NCBI GenBank assembly: GCA_014529385.2
Contig: CM043968.1
Span: 6,950,648 to 7,014,647 of the forward strand
Length of the DNA stretch: 64,000 nt
DNA from: Adiantum capillus-veneris
Lineage: Eukaryota; Streptophyta; Polypodiopsida; Polypodiales; Pteridaceae
Reading direction: 5' to 3'
Shown here: in pieces, positions 24,866 through 37,200 of the stretch
Position numbering within the stretch: the first letter of the stretch is position 1
How the letters are laid out: the number at the start of each line of letters is the position of its first letter
Translations under genes and position numbers: made by a program
Notes under the pieces: generated by a model
The model's database searches: none
Seen by the model: the letters and a program-made list of their open reading frames with translations, nothing else
Told to the model about the DNA's origin: nothing

Positions 24866-25755
24866 TCATCTGCTATATTGCGTCTGCACAAAGATCACTC
24901 TCGAAGACTTTGCCCTTTTCTTTCTTAAACACTGCATGGAATATTATGCAGAACTCCGCTTCACATGGGATTGGCTTGCTTGATGATGGATGTGTGCGTG
25001 GTGATGCTGTACCTAGCCCGAATAATGCGCACTTGGACTATTGTATTGCAGCAGGAGCAGTCATTTGAGAACAACGTCTGGTATTATATTGTTAACGCAA
25101 AGGAGTGCATGCAGGAGGTGCACGAAGTCGATCCGAGTGCATTACTACAAGTGGCGGTGGTAGCCATTGGATCCACAGCCTTCATACTGTAAGAGCCCAA
25201 ATTTGACTTGAAAGTTTGCAGAATTACATGCATTGATTCAAATTTAAGCGGATTATGAGTAATTAATGACTGAATTAGAGCAGGCGACGTTGTAATACAA
25301 TGTTTTATGGACACAGGATGTGCATTGCGTTGTGGCCCATTTGGAGCTTCCTCACCATTCCAATGCTGGTAATATTAGTGTACATTATAGTTTATAGTTG
25401 ATAATAGAGGACTATTTGGGCGATGGACTTGCAGTAATGTATCTTAGCTCTGTTAAAACTGTATTACTGCAGATATAACTGTTTGCGGTCATGATTACAA
25501 ATTGGACCATAAATAATATTGTGTGATGCATTAATGCAGTTCACCCTGCTCATGGCTCTCACGGTGGTGGCCCCTTATGTGTACATCATCATTGCTTGCA
25601 CCAAGCAAGCAGCTAAGGACATGCAGACGGACGTGCAGGTGGAGACTATTATCGACGACAATATCCCAATTAGCTTATCAATCCCCCCTTTGCGTCATGT
25701 ACACAGCACCGTCATCGATCACTCTCGCTCTCTAGCTAGCAGCAGCTCCTCCTGA
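24355..25755 (+). CDS. TMEM128-like four-TM membrane protein, four exons
   Basis: Exons 24355-24779, 24952-25188, 25317-25368 and 25540-25755 join at GT-AG introns and keep one frame, giving 309 aa. I chose ATG 24355, the first in this frame after the TATA box; a further 5' exon cannot be excluded. The N-terminal ~105 residues are His/Asp/Cys-rich and without motif. Four hydrophobic segments lie near residues 110-124, 147-166, 205-225 and 231-255, and the tail is Ser-rich. The third and fourth segments (STAFILMCIALWPIWSFLT) match the layout I know from TMEM128, an ER four-TM protein of unknown molecular function. No stops or shifts: the only gene here that looks functional and host-derived. 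The name rests on memory of the family, not a search. Confidence 0.7.
24829..24862. repeat. (TC)n microsatellite in intron 1
   Basis: 17 TC units inside the first intron (24780-24951) of the TMEM128-like gene. Confidence 0.9.
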
Positions 25756-27540
25756 TTCATGATTCATGATCATATGTTATATATTGCAGTACACTGTCTC
25801 CCTATTATTACATAAAAAGCATGTACATTCCTGATACTAGTGTATTAGTAGACCTGTTTCTACTCAAGTATCCATGTTAGGATTTCACGGGCTCCCTATA
25901 GATAGGCACCGAATGGGGTGACCCTCCCCCTAGGGTCAATGTATTTTCCCTATTTTCACTTTTTAATTCAAAGTTACACAGTCTTCAAAAAAAAAAACAA
26001 AAAAGGCACCTAGAAGTAGTACCCTTTCTTTTTTTCCGACACACCAGAGGGCCCACGGGGGGATGTGCTTATCTTTTCCAAATATTAGCCATGTTACATG
26101 GTCGGGCAAGAGCCACGCGTAGGCATCACCATGGCCAACTAATTGATGCACCACGTGTTGGGAACGACGGAGAGAACTCGTAACAACCAGCTCGGAAGTA
26201 GTACCCTTCTTTAAAAAGAGCATATTTTCATTTGCCCTTGTAATGTCAAAATATCACAAATCTACAAGTCAATATTTGTAACTTAGCGACATGTTTGGTG
26301 AAAGCTATGAGAAATGAGAAAATTGCAAGGAAAGCGCTATGTTTGGTGAGCAATAGATATTTAAAATTCCTTTTTTTTTTCAAAACTCACAATATATGAA
26401 TGGATTGTATTAAACACAACATAAAATTTACAAACCAACCCCAAGATCAAGCCGAGCCTAGAGATGCTAAAGATCACAAGATGGGTGTCTATCGCCTCTC
26501 ACCGAAGCTAATCATAACCGATGAACAATAGCTCTAGGCTTTTATTTCTCGCAAATTGACAACATGGCATGGGTGACCCTAGACTAATCTCCCGAGTTTT
26601 GCTTGCTTCCGAGTGTATAGGTCATCACTTTGCTTTCTTGTATAATCTCAGAGAAGCTTGAGATATTTAGAGTTCTTATGTACAACCCTTCCCTTAATGA
26701 AGGTCAAACATTCTCCATGAGCACATCAACACCAGAAGAGACTCCTTGGTTTTTCAGTTTTCAATCCTAAAGCATGTCCATATCTTTTATTTTAGACAGC
26801 CATCTTTTTTTCTTTTTTCAAATTTCACATTGAGTGAGAGAGTATATCAACGCAAAAAAAAACTACATAGCACCATGCTCAATCCGAGCCATGGTCAGCA
26901 GATCATGGTCTTTTACACGGAGGCTCAATCGAAAGAGTATATAAAGCAAAAAAAACTACAGAGTACCATGCTCAATCTAAGCCATGGCCAAAAAAATACA
27001 ACCAGATCATGGCCTTTTACACGGAGGCCTAACCGAAACCAGACAAGGATAACACGACCAAACAGGGGAGGTCATCCCTGACACAACAAGAACCGATAAA
27101 CAACGATTGGGCGGGGCCCGCAATCTCCATCACCAAAACACCTTTTAGGTTGCCACCAACAAGGCCCGCTGCCACCGGAAGACTTGTTGCCCTGACAAGT
27201 ACACTGCCAAACCAATAAGGAGACATAATGCCGAGAGATCAAGAAGAGAACCGCATGGGATACTTCACCAACCGGACCAGTGCAAGAAACTGTAGCATCA
27301 CGAAGGCTAGAGCACCGACCATAGTCCAAACTGAGAGACCCAGAGGCCATCCTCAGGACTAAATAACACATAGTATTAATGAGGTAAGGGGATCGAGGGC
27401 AGAGAAGTGCGCGCAAGAAAATCGGAGAGGTTGCAGCCGTAGATGGGCACTTAAAAACTAAACCCGGCCACAGACTAAACCCGGCCACAGATTAAATCCA
27501 GGCAGCGCCTATATTTTAAATATAAAACCCCAAAAACCCG
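25756..27540. other. unassigned stretch with a tandem duplication
   Basis: 3' region of the host gene, then no gene. A unit of about 95 bp is present twice at about 26840-27030 (ACCATGCTCAATC, CATGG, CTTTTACACGGAGGC in each). An ATGTTTGGTGA phrase occurs twice at 26289-26351 and may be a MITE edge. Confidence 0.4.
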
Positions 27541-27561
27541 GGCCATGGGTACAACATGTGC

Positions 27562-27723
27562 GCGCGGGTGGGATGGTTACCCCATGCATCACAATCTGGG
27601 CGACGAGGCCTTGGGTTCAAATCGAGTCGCCGCCCGGGTTCTTTTTTCGCGTTGACTTGCCGCACGTCCGGGTTTAATCTGCCTCGGGCTCCCCGCATCC
27701 ACTTCCGCGCCGTCGATCCCCTT

Positions 27724-27724
<1 letters not shown>
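27562..27724 (+). mobile_element. candidate tRNA-related SINE head
   Basis: TGGGATGGTTA at 27569-27579 resembles a pol III A box and GGTTCAAATCG at 27614-27624 is a near-perfect B box. They are 45 bp apart, as in tRNA genes. No cloverleaf tRNA is apparent, so a tRNA-derived SINE is more likely. The segment ends at the poly-C run instead of an A or T tail, which is unusual. Confidence 0.35.

Positions 27725-27777
<53 letters not shown>
27725..27777. repeat. 53-base C homopolymer
   Basis: Uninterrupted C run followed by GCCCCCC. Length in the genome is uncertain because sequencing handles such runs poorly. Confidence 0.85.
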
Positions 27778-27778
<1 letters not shown>

Positions 27779-27784
27779 CCCCCC

Positions 27785-29318
27785 TCTTTAATGTTATGTG
27801 TCACTTAGTGTCGTGGAGAGGCCATCGAAACCCACTTATGAGCCAACCACACCAGCCCACGGACCAGCGCTAGCAAAACCACAAACTAGTGAAAATAAAA
27901 GGAGCAGGCCACAAGGGGCCTAATCACTTCCAACAGATGATCCCGTTGCCACTAGAACTAGGCACCGGTCACACGTCACAGATCTGTCAAGACCCTCCAA
28001 GAACATGCATATAACAACCTTTGAGTCCATCGCATAACAACCCACTATGCAACCAATGAACTTGCCCACAGTCAGAGCCACACACGACATGTAATGGAAT
28101 TGATATTCCGGGCTGCTCCTCCACCAACGTGGATGGAAATATGACTATAAATGCATGACAAATGTTAAGTATGAATCCATAATAACATTACACTGTGATT
28201 TCACACCTAGATTTGTGTTCTCAAAACATGTACTTACAATGTGTTGGAAATCGAGGTGGTTGTTGCAAGTGCATGGTTGACACTGAGAAAACATGTTGCA
28301 CAATGGCTACGGTCCCCTTGTCTTTGCGGTTCTTGAAGCCAAGGAGCTTTCCTTTCCAATGAAGATCCAAGTTTACACGATTCCGCACACGATGAGGGCC
28401 AACAACAGATGGTTGCATGTATACCCAAGCACCTTTGGTGAACTCTTGTGGCACCCACTCATCATCTACACCTCTAGTGTTGTGGCATGCAAGTGATGTG
28501 ACCTCATCCTTTGGCCGCCTTTGCGAAGTAGAGTTGGCCATGGTTGAGCAAAGCAAACTAGGAGGAGGAGAAGAACCTTGCTTGTTGCTACAATGTAGGT
28601 GGGATAAAGTGATATGAGAAAATGGTCAACCCTTGTGGCAATGGGAGGAGAAGGTGGACAACCCTTGCTTGGTGTGGCACTGGGAGGAGAAGGTGGATAA
28701 GCTTTGCTTGGTGTGGCAATGGAAGGTGGTAGGGGAGGAGAGAGGAGCTTCCTTGCTGCAGCAATGGAGATGGTGTAAAGAGAGAGAGTGTTGGAGTAGA
28801 GGATGAGTGTGATGGTTGCAACCAAGGAGGGGTTGGAAAAGGGGTTCTAGAGAGAGAAAATCCCTTTTTGCCTAATAACTACTTTTGGGGGAGCTCTGGA
28901 TAGCAAAAAAAGATTTTTTTAAAGTTTTTAAAAAATTTTGAATTTTAGGGTTTTTGGATGCACGTTTTGACTTTTTGAGATCAAAAAATGCTTTTTTGAC
29001 CATAAAATAGTTTTAGGGGGGTTTTCTAAAGATGAAATTTGAGTTTTGAAATTTTTGAAAAATTTCAAATTTTTGGGATTTTTTCAAAACCGGATCAAAA
29101 AGGAGGGAAGTTGGAGGTTCCATATGGTCCACCCACCCCACCCCACCCCACCTCACCTCACCTTCTCACTAGGTAAAAGCCCATTTAAAAAGTGTAAGAC
29201 TACTTTGTCCCCCTACATTTTTGAGGGCATAGAGTGTGTCCACCACCCTCTTCTCATTGGCTGGCCTCTAATTAACCTTAATCCCAAAGGGCCCCTAGAG
29301 GGTTCATATTTTTCCTAA
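27785..29318. other. unassigned stretch with minisatellites
   Basis: No gene. A unit of about 39-50 bp (GTGGCAATGGGAGGAGAAGG plus TTGCTTGGT) repeats about three times at 28625-28740. A CCCCA/CCTCA pentamer array lies at 29127-29162. Very T-rich DNA at 28900-29090. Confidence 0.4.
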
Positions 29319-29325
29319 TGTTCTT

Positions 29326-29919
29326 GTGTCAAAGGGCGTCTGGAACATTGTGCAAGGCATTGATGTACATCCTGGTTCTGAGGATGTATGCGATGTTGAG
29401 GATGTTGCAGGTCTTGCTGCAAGGATTGCTGCTATTAGAGTTGTTTTGCCTATGGTAGAACAAGCTCGTTGGGATGTAAAGGATGCGCAGGCTCATGCAT
29501 TGATTACGTTGTCTATGAAGCGCACCATTGTTTCTCACATCCATTCAGCAAAATCTGCAAAACAGGCTTGGGATATTCTAGCAGGTCTTTATGCAAGCCG
29601 CAATGAGGCTAAAATTGCTTTGCTACGTAAAGAGCTGGAGTTGAAGATTATGCATGAGGAAGATGATATGGAGACTTTCCTTGCTGGTGTCAAGGATATC
29701 AATGAGCAACTTATTTCTGCAGGTGAAGTCATTTCAGACAGTTCCCTTGTACAGACTATCCTTGATGCCTTACGAGATTCTTACCAGACTTTTGCTAGTA
29801 CTTGGAGACTTATGACCCAAGGAAATATAGAAGTTGTCAAGTTTGATGCATTATGCACATTGCTGTTGCAAGAGTCACTTTCCAGAAAAAACAGGACTAG
29901 GCAGCGTGCAATTGAATAG
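29326..29919 (+). pseudogene. copia Gag (UBN2-type) fragment
   Basis: 197 codons beginning inside the domain (GVWNIVQGIDVHP), then WDVKDAQAHALITLSM, KQAWDILAGLYASRNEAK, the usual copia Gag core. It ends at a stop before a shift into the next frame (about 29920-29980). The first ~50 residues of the domain and the start codon are missing. Confidence 0.85.
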
Positions 29920-29981
29920 GCTTTTATTGCTTCTCAAAGAAGGGTGGTAACAATAATGCAGCCACTTCTTATGGTTCTGCT

Positions 29982-30995
29982 GTGAGTGGCAAAAGTTATG
30001 TTCCTAATGCTTCTGCTGGCAGCAATTTGTCTGGAAATTCTGGTGATAAGGTCAAAAAGAAGATGTGTTGCCATTATTGTAAAGCTAATGATCACTTGAT
30101 CAAGTCGTGTCCTAAGTTGAAGGCCAAAGAGGCTAAGAAGAAAGAGGGTGGTTCCACTGCAAATGCTGGTTCCACTACAAATGCAGCCATTGTTGAATTT
30201 TCTGTGAAAGGAGACTGTGTTGCTGATGTTGATGAAGAATGGGCTTTTAGCACAAGGTGCACTTACAATCCTGCTGTCCATGATGCATGCTTGTCAGTTG
30301 CTGCAGATTCACATGTATGGTATTTTGACAGTGGTGCTACAAAGCACATTACCTCACATCATGAATTGTTTACCTCTCTCGAGTCTGTCCCTCATGGAAA
30401 TTCAGTCACTTGTGCCAACAATGCCTCTTATCCGGTTCAGGGAGTTGGAAAGATTGTGCGTACTGCTGCAAATGGCAATTCCTTCACACTTGTTGATGCA
30501 CTTTATGTACCTGGGATCAAGAAGAATCTCTTGTCTGTATCCGCACTTGCTAGACTTGGACTTGTAGTCAAATTTGTGGATGACAGGTGTACAGTTCATG
30601 ATCTCAGTTTTGGTGATGAAATTGTTGCATCTGGCCTTTTGTGTCGTGGGCTGTATAAGCTCACTTTGTATGACAAGTGTGGACAAAATTTTGCAAATGC
30701 CGTTGCAGATTCAAGGGCTATTTCAGATGCAAAACTTTGGCATGCACGTTTTGGTCATCTGAATTTTGCCAGTTTGCTGCGTTTGCAAAAGTCTGATATC
30801 GTTGCTTCTTTGCCACCTCTTGAAGCATCTATCAAACATGTTTGTGAAGGCTGTATTTTGGGTAAGATGCAGCGTTCTAAGTTTCCAAAGGATGGTTCAG
30901 TTCAGGTCACATGCAGGTTGCAGCTTGTGCATAATGATGTTTGTGGGCCCATGCAAACTCCGTCCTTGGGCAATTACCTTTACTTCGTGACTTAA
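29982..30995 (+). pseudogene. copia zinc knuckle, protease, pre-integrase
   Basis: 337 codons: knuckle CHYCKANDHLIKSC near residue 30, protease with WYFDSGATKHIT near residue 112, GAG-pre-integrase KLWHARFGHLNFASL near 255, and the start of the integrase core (HNDVCGPM). The frame stops at TAA 30993-30995 within the integrase and resumes in the same phase. Confidence 0.88.
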
Positions 30996-32034
30996 ATTGA
31001 TGATTACTCCAGGCATGCATGGGTATTTCCGCTTAAAGCAAAGTCCGAAGTTTTTATGTGCTTCAAACAATTTCTAGCTATGGCTGAAAATGTCTCGAAA
31101 TGTACTATGGGCACTCTCCGTTCCGATCGAGGGGGGGAGTATATGTCTCATGAATTTAATGCATTTCTGGCTAGTCGTGGGATAAAACACCAATGTATAG
31201 TGCCTTATACGCCTCAGCAAAATGGTGTTGCTGAGAGGAAAAACAGGTCAGTGATGGAAATGGCACGATGTATGGTCAAAAGTCAAGCTTTGCCGCATTC
31301 TTTTTGGCTTGAGGCCATCATGTGTGCCACTTATGTACTTAACAGGTGTCCTACGAAAGCTTTGCAGTCTATTACTCCATATGAAGCGTGGCATGATAGA
31401 AAGCCTTTTATTGAGCACATGCGTGTTTTTGGATGTTTGGCATATGCTTTGGTGCCACAAACACAGGGTAGAAAATTGGATGATAAGGCTGTCAAATGTA
31501 TTTTTGTTGGTTATAGTGCTGAAAGCAAAGGTTACAGGTTATCATCCGCAAACAAAGCGTATTCTAATTTCATGGGATGTAGTGTTTGTGGAAGATTCTG
31601 TTCAGCCCTTGTTGTCATGTACTAGAGACAGTAATGTAAGCTCACAAGACATTTATGACACTTGGTTGCCTCTTTTCAATGGTGGAAATACGAATGTAAG
31701 TTCCAATGAGGCAAATGTATAGCCTATGGGGGTTTCTGAAAATGTTACAGATCAGCCTATTACTGATGCAGATGTACATGATGTACTTGATGAGGAAAGG
31801 GATGAAAATGAGCAGGCTAGAGGTATGCCAAAATGGCTGGTGCACACTTTGCGTGATAGTAAATTGGATGCACCTTTGTCTAGTCGTACTCATTCAAGCT
31901 CTTGCCATGTATCTTATGCATCAGATTGTTATGCTTTGGCTGTATCTAGCTTACATGATGTTGAGGAGCCTCTGTCTTTTGATGAAGCACAGAATTCAAA
32001 AAAATTGGATGGCTGCCATGCAATCAGAATATGA
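30996..32034 (+). pseudogene. copia integrase core and linker
   Basis: Continues IDDYSRHAWVF, then LRSDRGGEY (second Asp), PQQNGVAERKN (Glu), and GYSAESKGYRL. A shift near 31530 moves to another frame, a TAG at 31720-31722 follows, and a further shift lies near 32000 in an A run. The last codons are those of the RT start, cut by the insertion. Confidence 0.85.
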
Positions 32035-32039
32035 TGCAC
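32035..32039. repeat. target-site duplication, left (17.3-kb element)
   Basis: TGCAC, repeated at 49380-49384. Removing the element and one copy restores the copia reading frame. Confidence 0.93.
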
Positions 32040-32284
32040 TGTGCGCTCCTTGCCGCACTGTCGAAGCAAGGGACTTGCCAATACACCGTATGCGAGACAC
32101 AAACGGCTCCAAGCACACAACAAGCCTAAACTAGCAAGCTCAAGAAAACAAAGGGTGTGTCACTCACCGCTCTACGCTCGCCTTCGTGGTGGATTCCTCG
32201 CCGCGATGAAGAAGAAGCTGCAGTCGTGCCGCGCTCAACCGCTTCGCCGCCGTCGTGCCTTCGTAATGCTCGATCGCACACACA

Positions 32285-32324
<40 letters not shown>

Positions 32325-32609
32325 AGGAGGTGAAGAAGAAGAAGATGGAGATGGAGCAAGAGCACTCTTCAATTGCACAAATGAGAGAATGAGTAAAAAT
32401 TAGGTTTAGTTGGCTTTTATAGGAGCTCACCCCATTCACACTTGGGCGCCCATGCTTAGCCAACTAATCCCTTGAATGTCCAAGTTAAAGTGCGCCTCTC
32501 ATCGGCGATCACTCTTCCTTTCCCTATTGGACCGACAAGCCCGGTACCTGACTCTAAATAATCCAACGTTTATAGATCATAGGATGTCCGTGTGCCGTGA
32601 GGGTTAACA
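32040..32609 (-). repeat. 3' LTR of gag-only element (complete, 570 bp)
   Basis: On the minus strand it runs TGTTAACC to GCGCACA. A TATA box (CTATAAAAG) lies at 32414-32421 on the minus strand, and a CA/TC microsatellite (32277-32322) lies in the downstream transcribed part. Confidence 0.9.
32414..32421 (-). promoter_or_regulatory. LTR TATA box
   Basis: TATAAAAG on the minus strand, about 190 bp into the LTR; the same box is at 49184-49191 in the 5' LTR piece. Confidence 0.65.
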
Positions 32610-32624
32610 TGCCCCCCTTCCTGA
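32610..32624 (-). promoter_or_regulatory. polypurine tract of gag-only element, unit A
   Basis: AGGAAGGGGGGCA on the minus strand directly before the 3' LTR. Copies lie at 39553-39567 and 46496-46510. Confidence 0.85.
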
Positions 32625-34223
32625 TGTAGATTCCGTCCTCGGAAGCTATTGAGTTGAAGCTGGTTCGTCGAGGTGGAAGAGCATTTGAGATGAATGTCCT
32701 TAGCCTTCTTCAGTCACTGCAAAATCAAACAACATTGGCACAGTAATTGCATTCTCTTAAAAAGCATATGCAGTTTTAGGTAGAAAAATTGATTGGTCAA
32801 AGAATTTCAAACAATTTGTTAGCAATGAACATTAAATTGCAATGTAATCAAATGCATAAACAGATGTAAAGGTAGAAAATTAAACAAGTCTGGGGTCGCT
32901 AATTTGACGGTCGAAAAGCACTAGAGATCGAATATTAATACCATGGGTAAGCTTCTTAACTTTCTGTGGTCAATTAAGTTGTTTAATCGCGAGAGCCAAG
33001 TATTCATGTTCGAGGGCTGACTAGAGGCTATATCTAGAAAACCTTGTAGTTAAGCTACCATAAAAGGAATTTCTCATTAAATCATCGCCTGACTGATTAC
33101 TTTTTCTTTGACCCCCCAAAGTCTTTTCACATTGATTCAATTATGATGTGTGTGCTTATTTTGTATGCCTTGGGTTTTTTGCTTTTCAAGGAAAAGCGCC
33201 CACACTGGGAACCTCTAGGGCTCTAGTACCATAGGCGATACATGTGAGTGAAGTACCAAATCAAGCCGAGATTTCTCTTCCAGCTTAAAATTTTACATTG
33301 TGGCACTTTGATTTTTGCTTGTTCATTTTCAGCATTTAAATTTTGTAACTTTGGGAGGTCATATAACACTGTTACATCCCCCAGGCTCATCACATTAGTA
33401 AACTCCCTTTATAATACTTAAGCTAAAGGTCACTAGGGTTAAGCCCACTAGAAAGCCCTAGTACATTTCACACAATGCTGCCTAAATCGGATTAAGAACC
33501 TAAGTAACAATTGTTTATTAGGAAGGCATTCCCCATGGTATTAAGAGAAGATTTCTAATATCTAGCTTGGTCAAACTAGCTTAGTCGGACTGCTTGATTT
33601 TTAAACCTAAACAAGTGATTATGACAAAACATTACATTGAATTAAATGTTTGATACTAAGCAAATGCGCTGAATATTATGCTACCAATCACAATCAAAGC
33701 AGACAATCATAGATGCAAAAAGATAACGGCAATGCTAATGGACAAGAAACACCTGTTTGTGTCGATGGTCGTGCTTGATTTGAAGGTTCCATGAAGGTCC
33801 AAACCCTATCAATAGCAACACGCTCCTGTACACACTATGAAACAAAAGGAATACCTCCAGGAGGAACATCAGTGGGAAAAGAGAACTTTGCTAATCTCTC
33901 AACTCTAAAACAGAAACACTCTATCGTACTAATCTTACCTACCCTCCATCACTCAAGTGATGAGGATCAAAGGTGTTTTATGGCATAGGTTTCTGTTTCA
34001 CTGTACCAAATGTGACATGTGTAGGTCTGAGTCAATGTTTTGACTTTAATGTGCATACTCGTTTGCTAATTGCTCTTGCTCTTTTTTTTTTTGTGAGTAT
34101 AAAGCTTTATATGTACATTCCCTAAGATTGGAATTGAGAGCTCAGGGAAAAAGGTTGAGAGGGAAACAAATGAATGATGACTGTCCACAAACACTCCCCC
34201 CTTCCTTGGGTAGATCATACCGT
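32625..34223 (-). other. 3' noncoding spacer of unit A
   Basis: 1.6 kb between gag stop and polypurine tract, with no coding motif on either strand. It is repeated almost unchanged at 39568-41159 and 46511-48101. This is where pol would be in a complete element. The plus-strand 65-codon frame here (33791-33988) is conserved among the units only because the DNA is. Confidence 0.6.
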
Positions 34224-37200
34224 TTAAAATGAGCTTGTCACCCTTTGAAACCAATTGTTCCAGTTGGTAATAGGTGAGGATTTTTGCCAGTAGTTTTCTA
34301 TTACCCTAGGTGCCTTGTCAAGCTGCAAGGGTGGTAAGGTACTCTCCCAGGATCGAACTTGAAGTGGTTCATCAGGTGATTCTTGAACACTGGGAGGTGT
34401 GGATTCTTTTGTAGCTTCATGGAGGTCCGCTACTATAGATGGAGGCGGTGTAGAAGCTTTTACCTCTATGGATGTATTACATGAGGAGCTAGAATCTTCA
34501 TGGGACTCTCCCCTTCCTGAGCTAGGTGGAACAAATCGTTCTTTCTTTGGTACCCAAACTAGCTCGGGAGCGGGTGTGTAGCATTCTGTGATTTTTTTCT
34601 TTCCACGATCATTGATTCGTTTTGGAGCTACGGGATTGGGCTCACTTGGGTCAGGTGATAGGTAAGAGCACAATCTACGTTTTGGCACCCAGATTTGATC
34701 ATTTCCTTGATAGTAGCCTTGGGATTCCAATAGTCGTTTAGGGATCCATCGCAACATTTTCTTACTTTTCTTGGAGCGAGTGGTACGTTTCTTACAAGGC
34801 TTCTGTTTTTTTGCACTAGCTATGGTCACTAAAGAAGCTTTAGGGACCCACTTGTATGTTTTCTTCGTTACATTAGGATGAGTCTTGTCGGAAGCGATAT
34901 GCATTGCTTGTAGCATATTTAAGGGTATAGGCATTTCATCCCCCTCAGGTGTTACCCAGGTCGTCCCCCTATTTCCCCAAGTGTCTATGGTTGATGCTAG
35001 GTGTACCCAATCCACATTGTCTGATTCCGTCATACCTGGTAGGATATCCATGTAAGGAGAATCTTGGCCAATGTCTGTATCCTTCTTACAAGTGTAACAA
35101 TATTGTAGTGGGGCCGAGTGAACTGTGGTGTCAGAGCGATGATCAATAATGGTTTTACTCCCTAAGGGGTGTACCTTACCAGTCACCAAATCCACTGTAA
35201 GGACAGAGTCTTGGAATTGCAAATAGAGATGATTTTTAGACCAATCGTGAACCATTTGTGCTTCCCTCATGAATGGTCGTCCTAAAATCATTTCATATGA
35301 CATAAGGTGTTTAGAGAAATCCATTACAATGAACGTATGTCGTACCTTGTGTCCTAGAACTTTGATCTTAAGATCCTTGAGCATCCCCATAGGTTTGGCT
35401 ATGGTACCATTTGCCATCTTTACCACAATGTTAGTAACACTGAGGCGGGGTTTTCCCATGGATTCCCAACAATCTTTTGTAACGATGCTAACTCCCGCAC
35501 CACCATCAAGAATTCCCTTTATAGTTAATCCCTTGGTAGTGATGGGTAGGGTCGCATTAGACTCGTCGCCTTCAAAATACTGCCCTAATTCGTTAATGGG
35601 TACCTCGATCACAGACTCGTGTCCATCTAAGTCAAGTGATTGCACATGATTTTCCTCATCAATCATAATCGAGTCAGGCCTATTTGGTTGCGCAAACTGC
35701 GGTAATCCCGTTCGTAGCTCTCCGTTAAGGAATGCTCGACGTGCAAGGAATAACTCAGGATCTCCATACAGCTTTGCTATGATCGTGGTTCGGACCTCAG
35801 AAGACATGAAGTCCACTAGTTTGGCAACATTCATTGGTGTTTTGCAGGGTGTAGGTCCTTGACTAGGAACTGGTGAGGATGGAATCTCATATTCCTCAAT
35901 GGGATCAGGTATTCCTTCGTTAAACATCCTTTCCAACAAGAAAGGTGTATGCTCACTTTCTGATGTCCCGTCCTCACTCCCTTCTTGGATGATACTAGAT
36001 ATGGCTAACGGTCTATGGTTCATATGGGGTGGATGAACTTGCGTGGGAAACACTGTGTCATGAATTTTGACATGCATGGGTTCTGGTTCTAGTTTCCTTT
36101 GAGTCTCCTCCACTAAACCTCTTAGATGTTTCACCTGCTTAATCTCGTCTACTGGGTTTGGGTACGTCCCAATCTTCCTTTTACGATTCTTCCCTTTTTG
36201 CCCCTGCGGTTTATCTTGGGGGTCCTGGATTGGATTTGGAAACACTTGTGGTGTTTTCAAAGGCTCTTTATGGTTTTCTCTTATTCGGTTTTCATTTGGT
36301 TCCATGTTACGGTTTTCTTTGTCGGTCTTTCCCTTTGTGGTATTGGTTCTAGTCTCCATTGTCTCGACTGAATCTGAATCATCCTCGAGGTCATTCATAT
36401 ACACGGGGTCATCTCCTGTTCCTATGTTTGTTTTGGAACTTGGCTTTGAATTTTCCGTATTCTGCGACTTCTTCCTTCGTGTCTTCTTTTTCTTTGCTTG
36501 GATAACTGACGCGGTATCTCTCTCTTCGAGGATATGGCCTGGCCCTTGAAGCATGGACCGTGTAATCGCATAAGCGGGTGCAACGGGTGGTATTGGCGAT
36601 GTCACACTAGCAATTTCGACCAAATTCAGGGGTGTGATTTTAGGCGCATTTGGGTTATAGGGGCATTGGGCAATCAAGTGATCTATGCCACAACGATTAC
36701 ATGTGAGTATTGGCATTGCAGACGTGCTCCCTTGATTCACTTGCATCTGTGAAGCATTCTTTTGCAGCCTAATAGGGCACTCCACTGCTCGATGTGGTCC
36801 ACCACACTCGTAGCATTGAAGAGGTGGCCTCCTAGCCTGGGTGTTGATATTTTGACCTCTGGATGCGAGAGCAGCAGCTTGATAAACCGGCTTGACTTGT
36901 CCCCAACAATCTTCCATGTAGTATATAGGACATTCTTCCAATGTATCAAGTCCGTAGGCAATACTAGTGTCTATTTCCTCCTCACAGCCATCTGCATAAG
37001 CATTAGATGGCTCGCAACCCACTTGGTTCATAGGGGCGACTCTTGGATGCGGGGGCTGCGGTCCTAGCACAGGAGGTGGTAACAGTGTAGCTTGTACAAC
37101 ATTTTGAGGTCTAGGGACCATGTGTTGCGGTAGTTGCTCAACAGGTGGAGTAGGCATCAATACAGGAGCTCGAGGTGCATCCGTCCAGGCTACAGGTGGT

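Larger units (their letters stand above)
29319..32039 (+). mobile_element. Ty1/copia element, left part (5' truncated)
   Basis: Gag, zinc knuckle, protease, GAG-pre-integrase and integrase on the plus strand, broken by several stops and shifts. It continues in phase at 49380 after a 17.3-kb insertion: left side ...SEYDA and right side ALIENDTW share one TGCAC. No 5' LTR or primer site is visible upstream of 29319; Gag starts in mid-domain, so the element is 5' truncated. Confidence 0.9.

Noticed and set aside
27562-27640. Functional tRNA gene
   Set aside because: A- and B-box-like sequences are present but no acceptor stem or anticodon arm can be formed convincingly.
27556-27873. Frames with long Pro or Gly runs
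   Set aside because: They arise from the 53-base C run and have no coding support.
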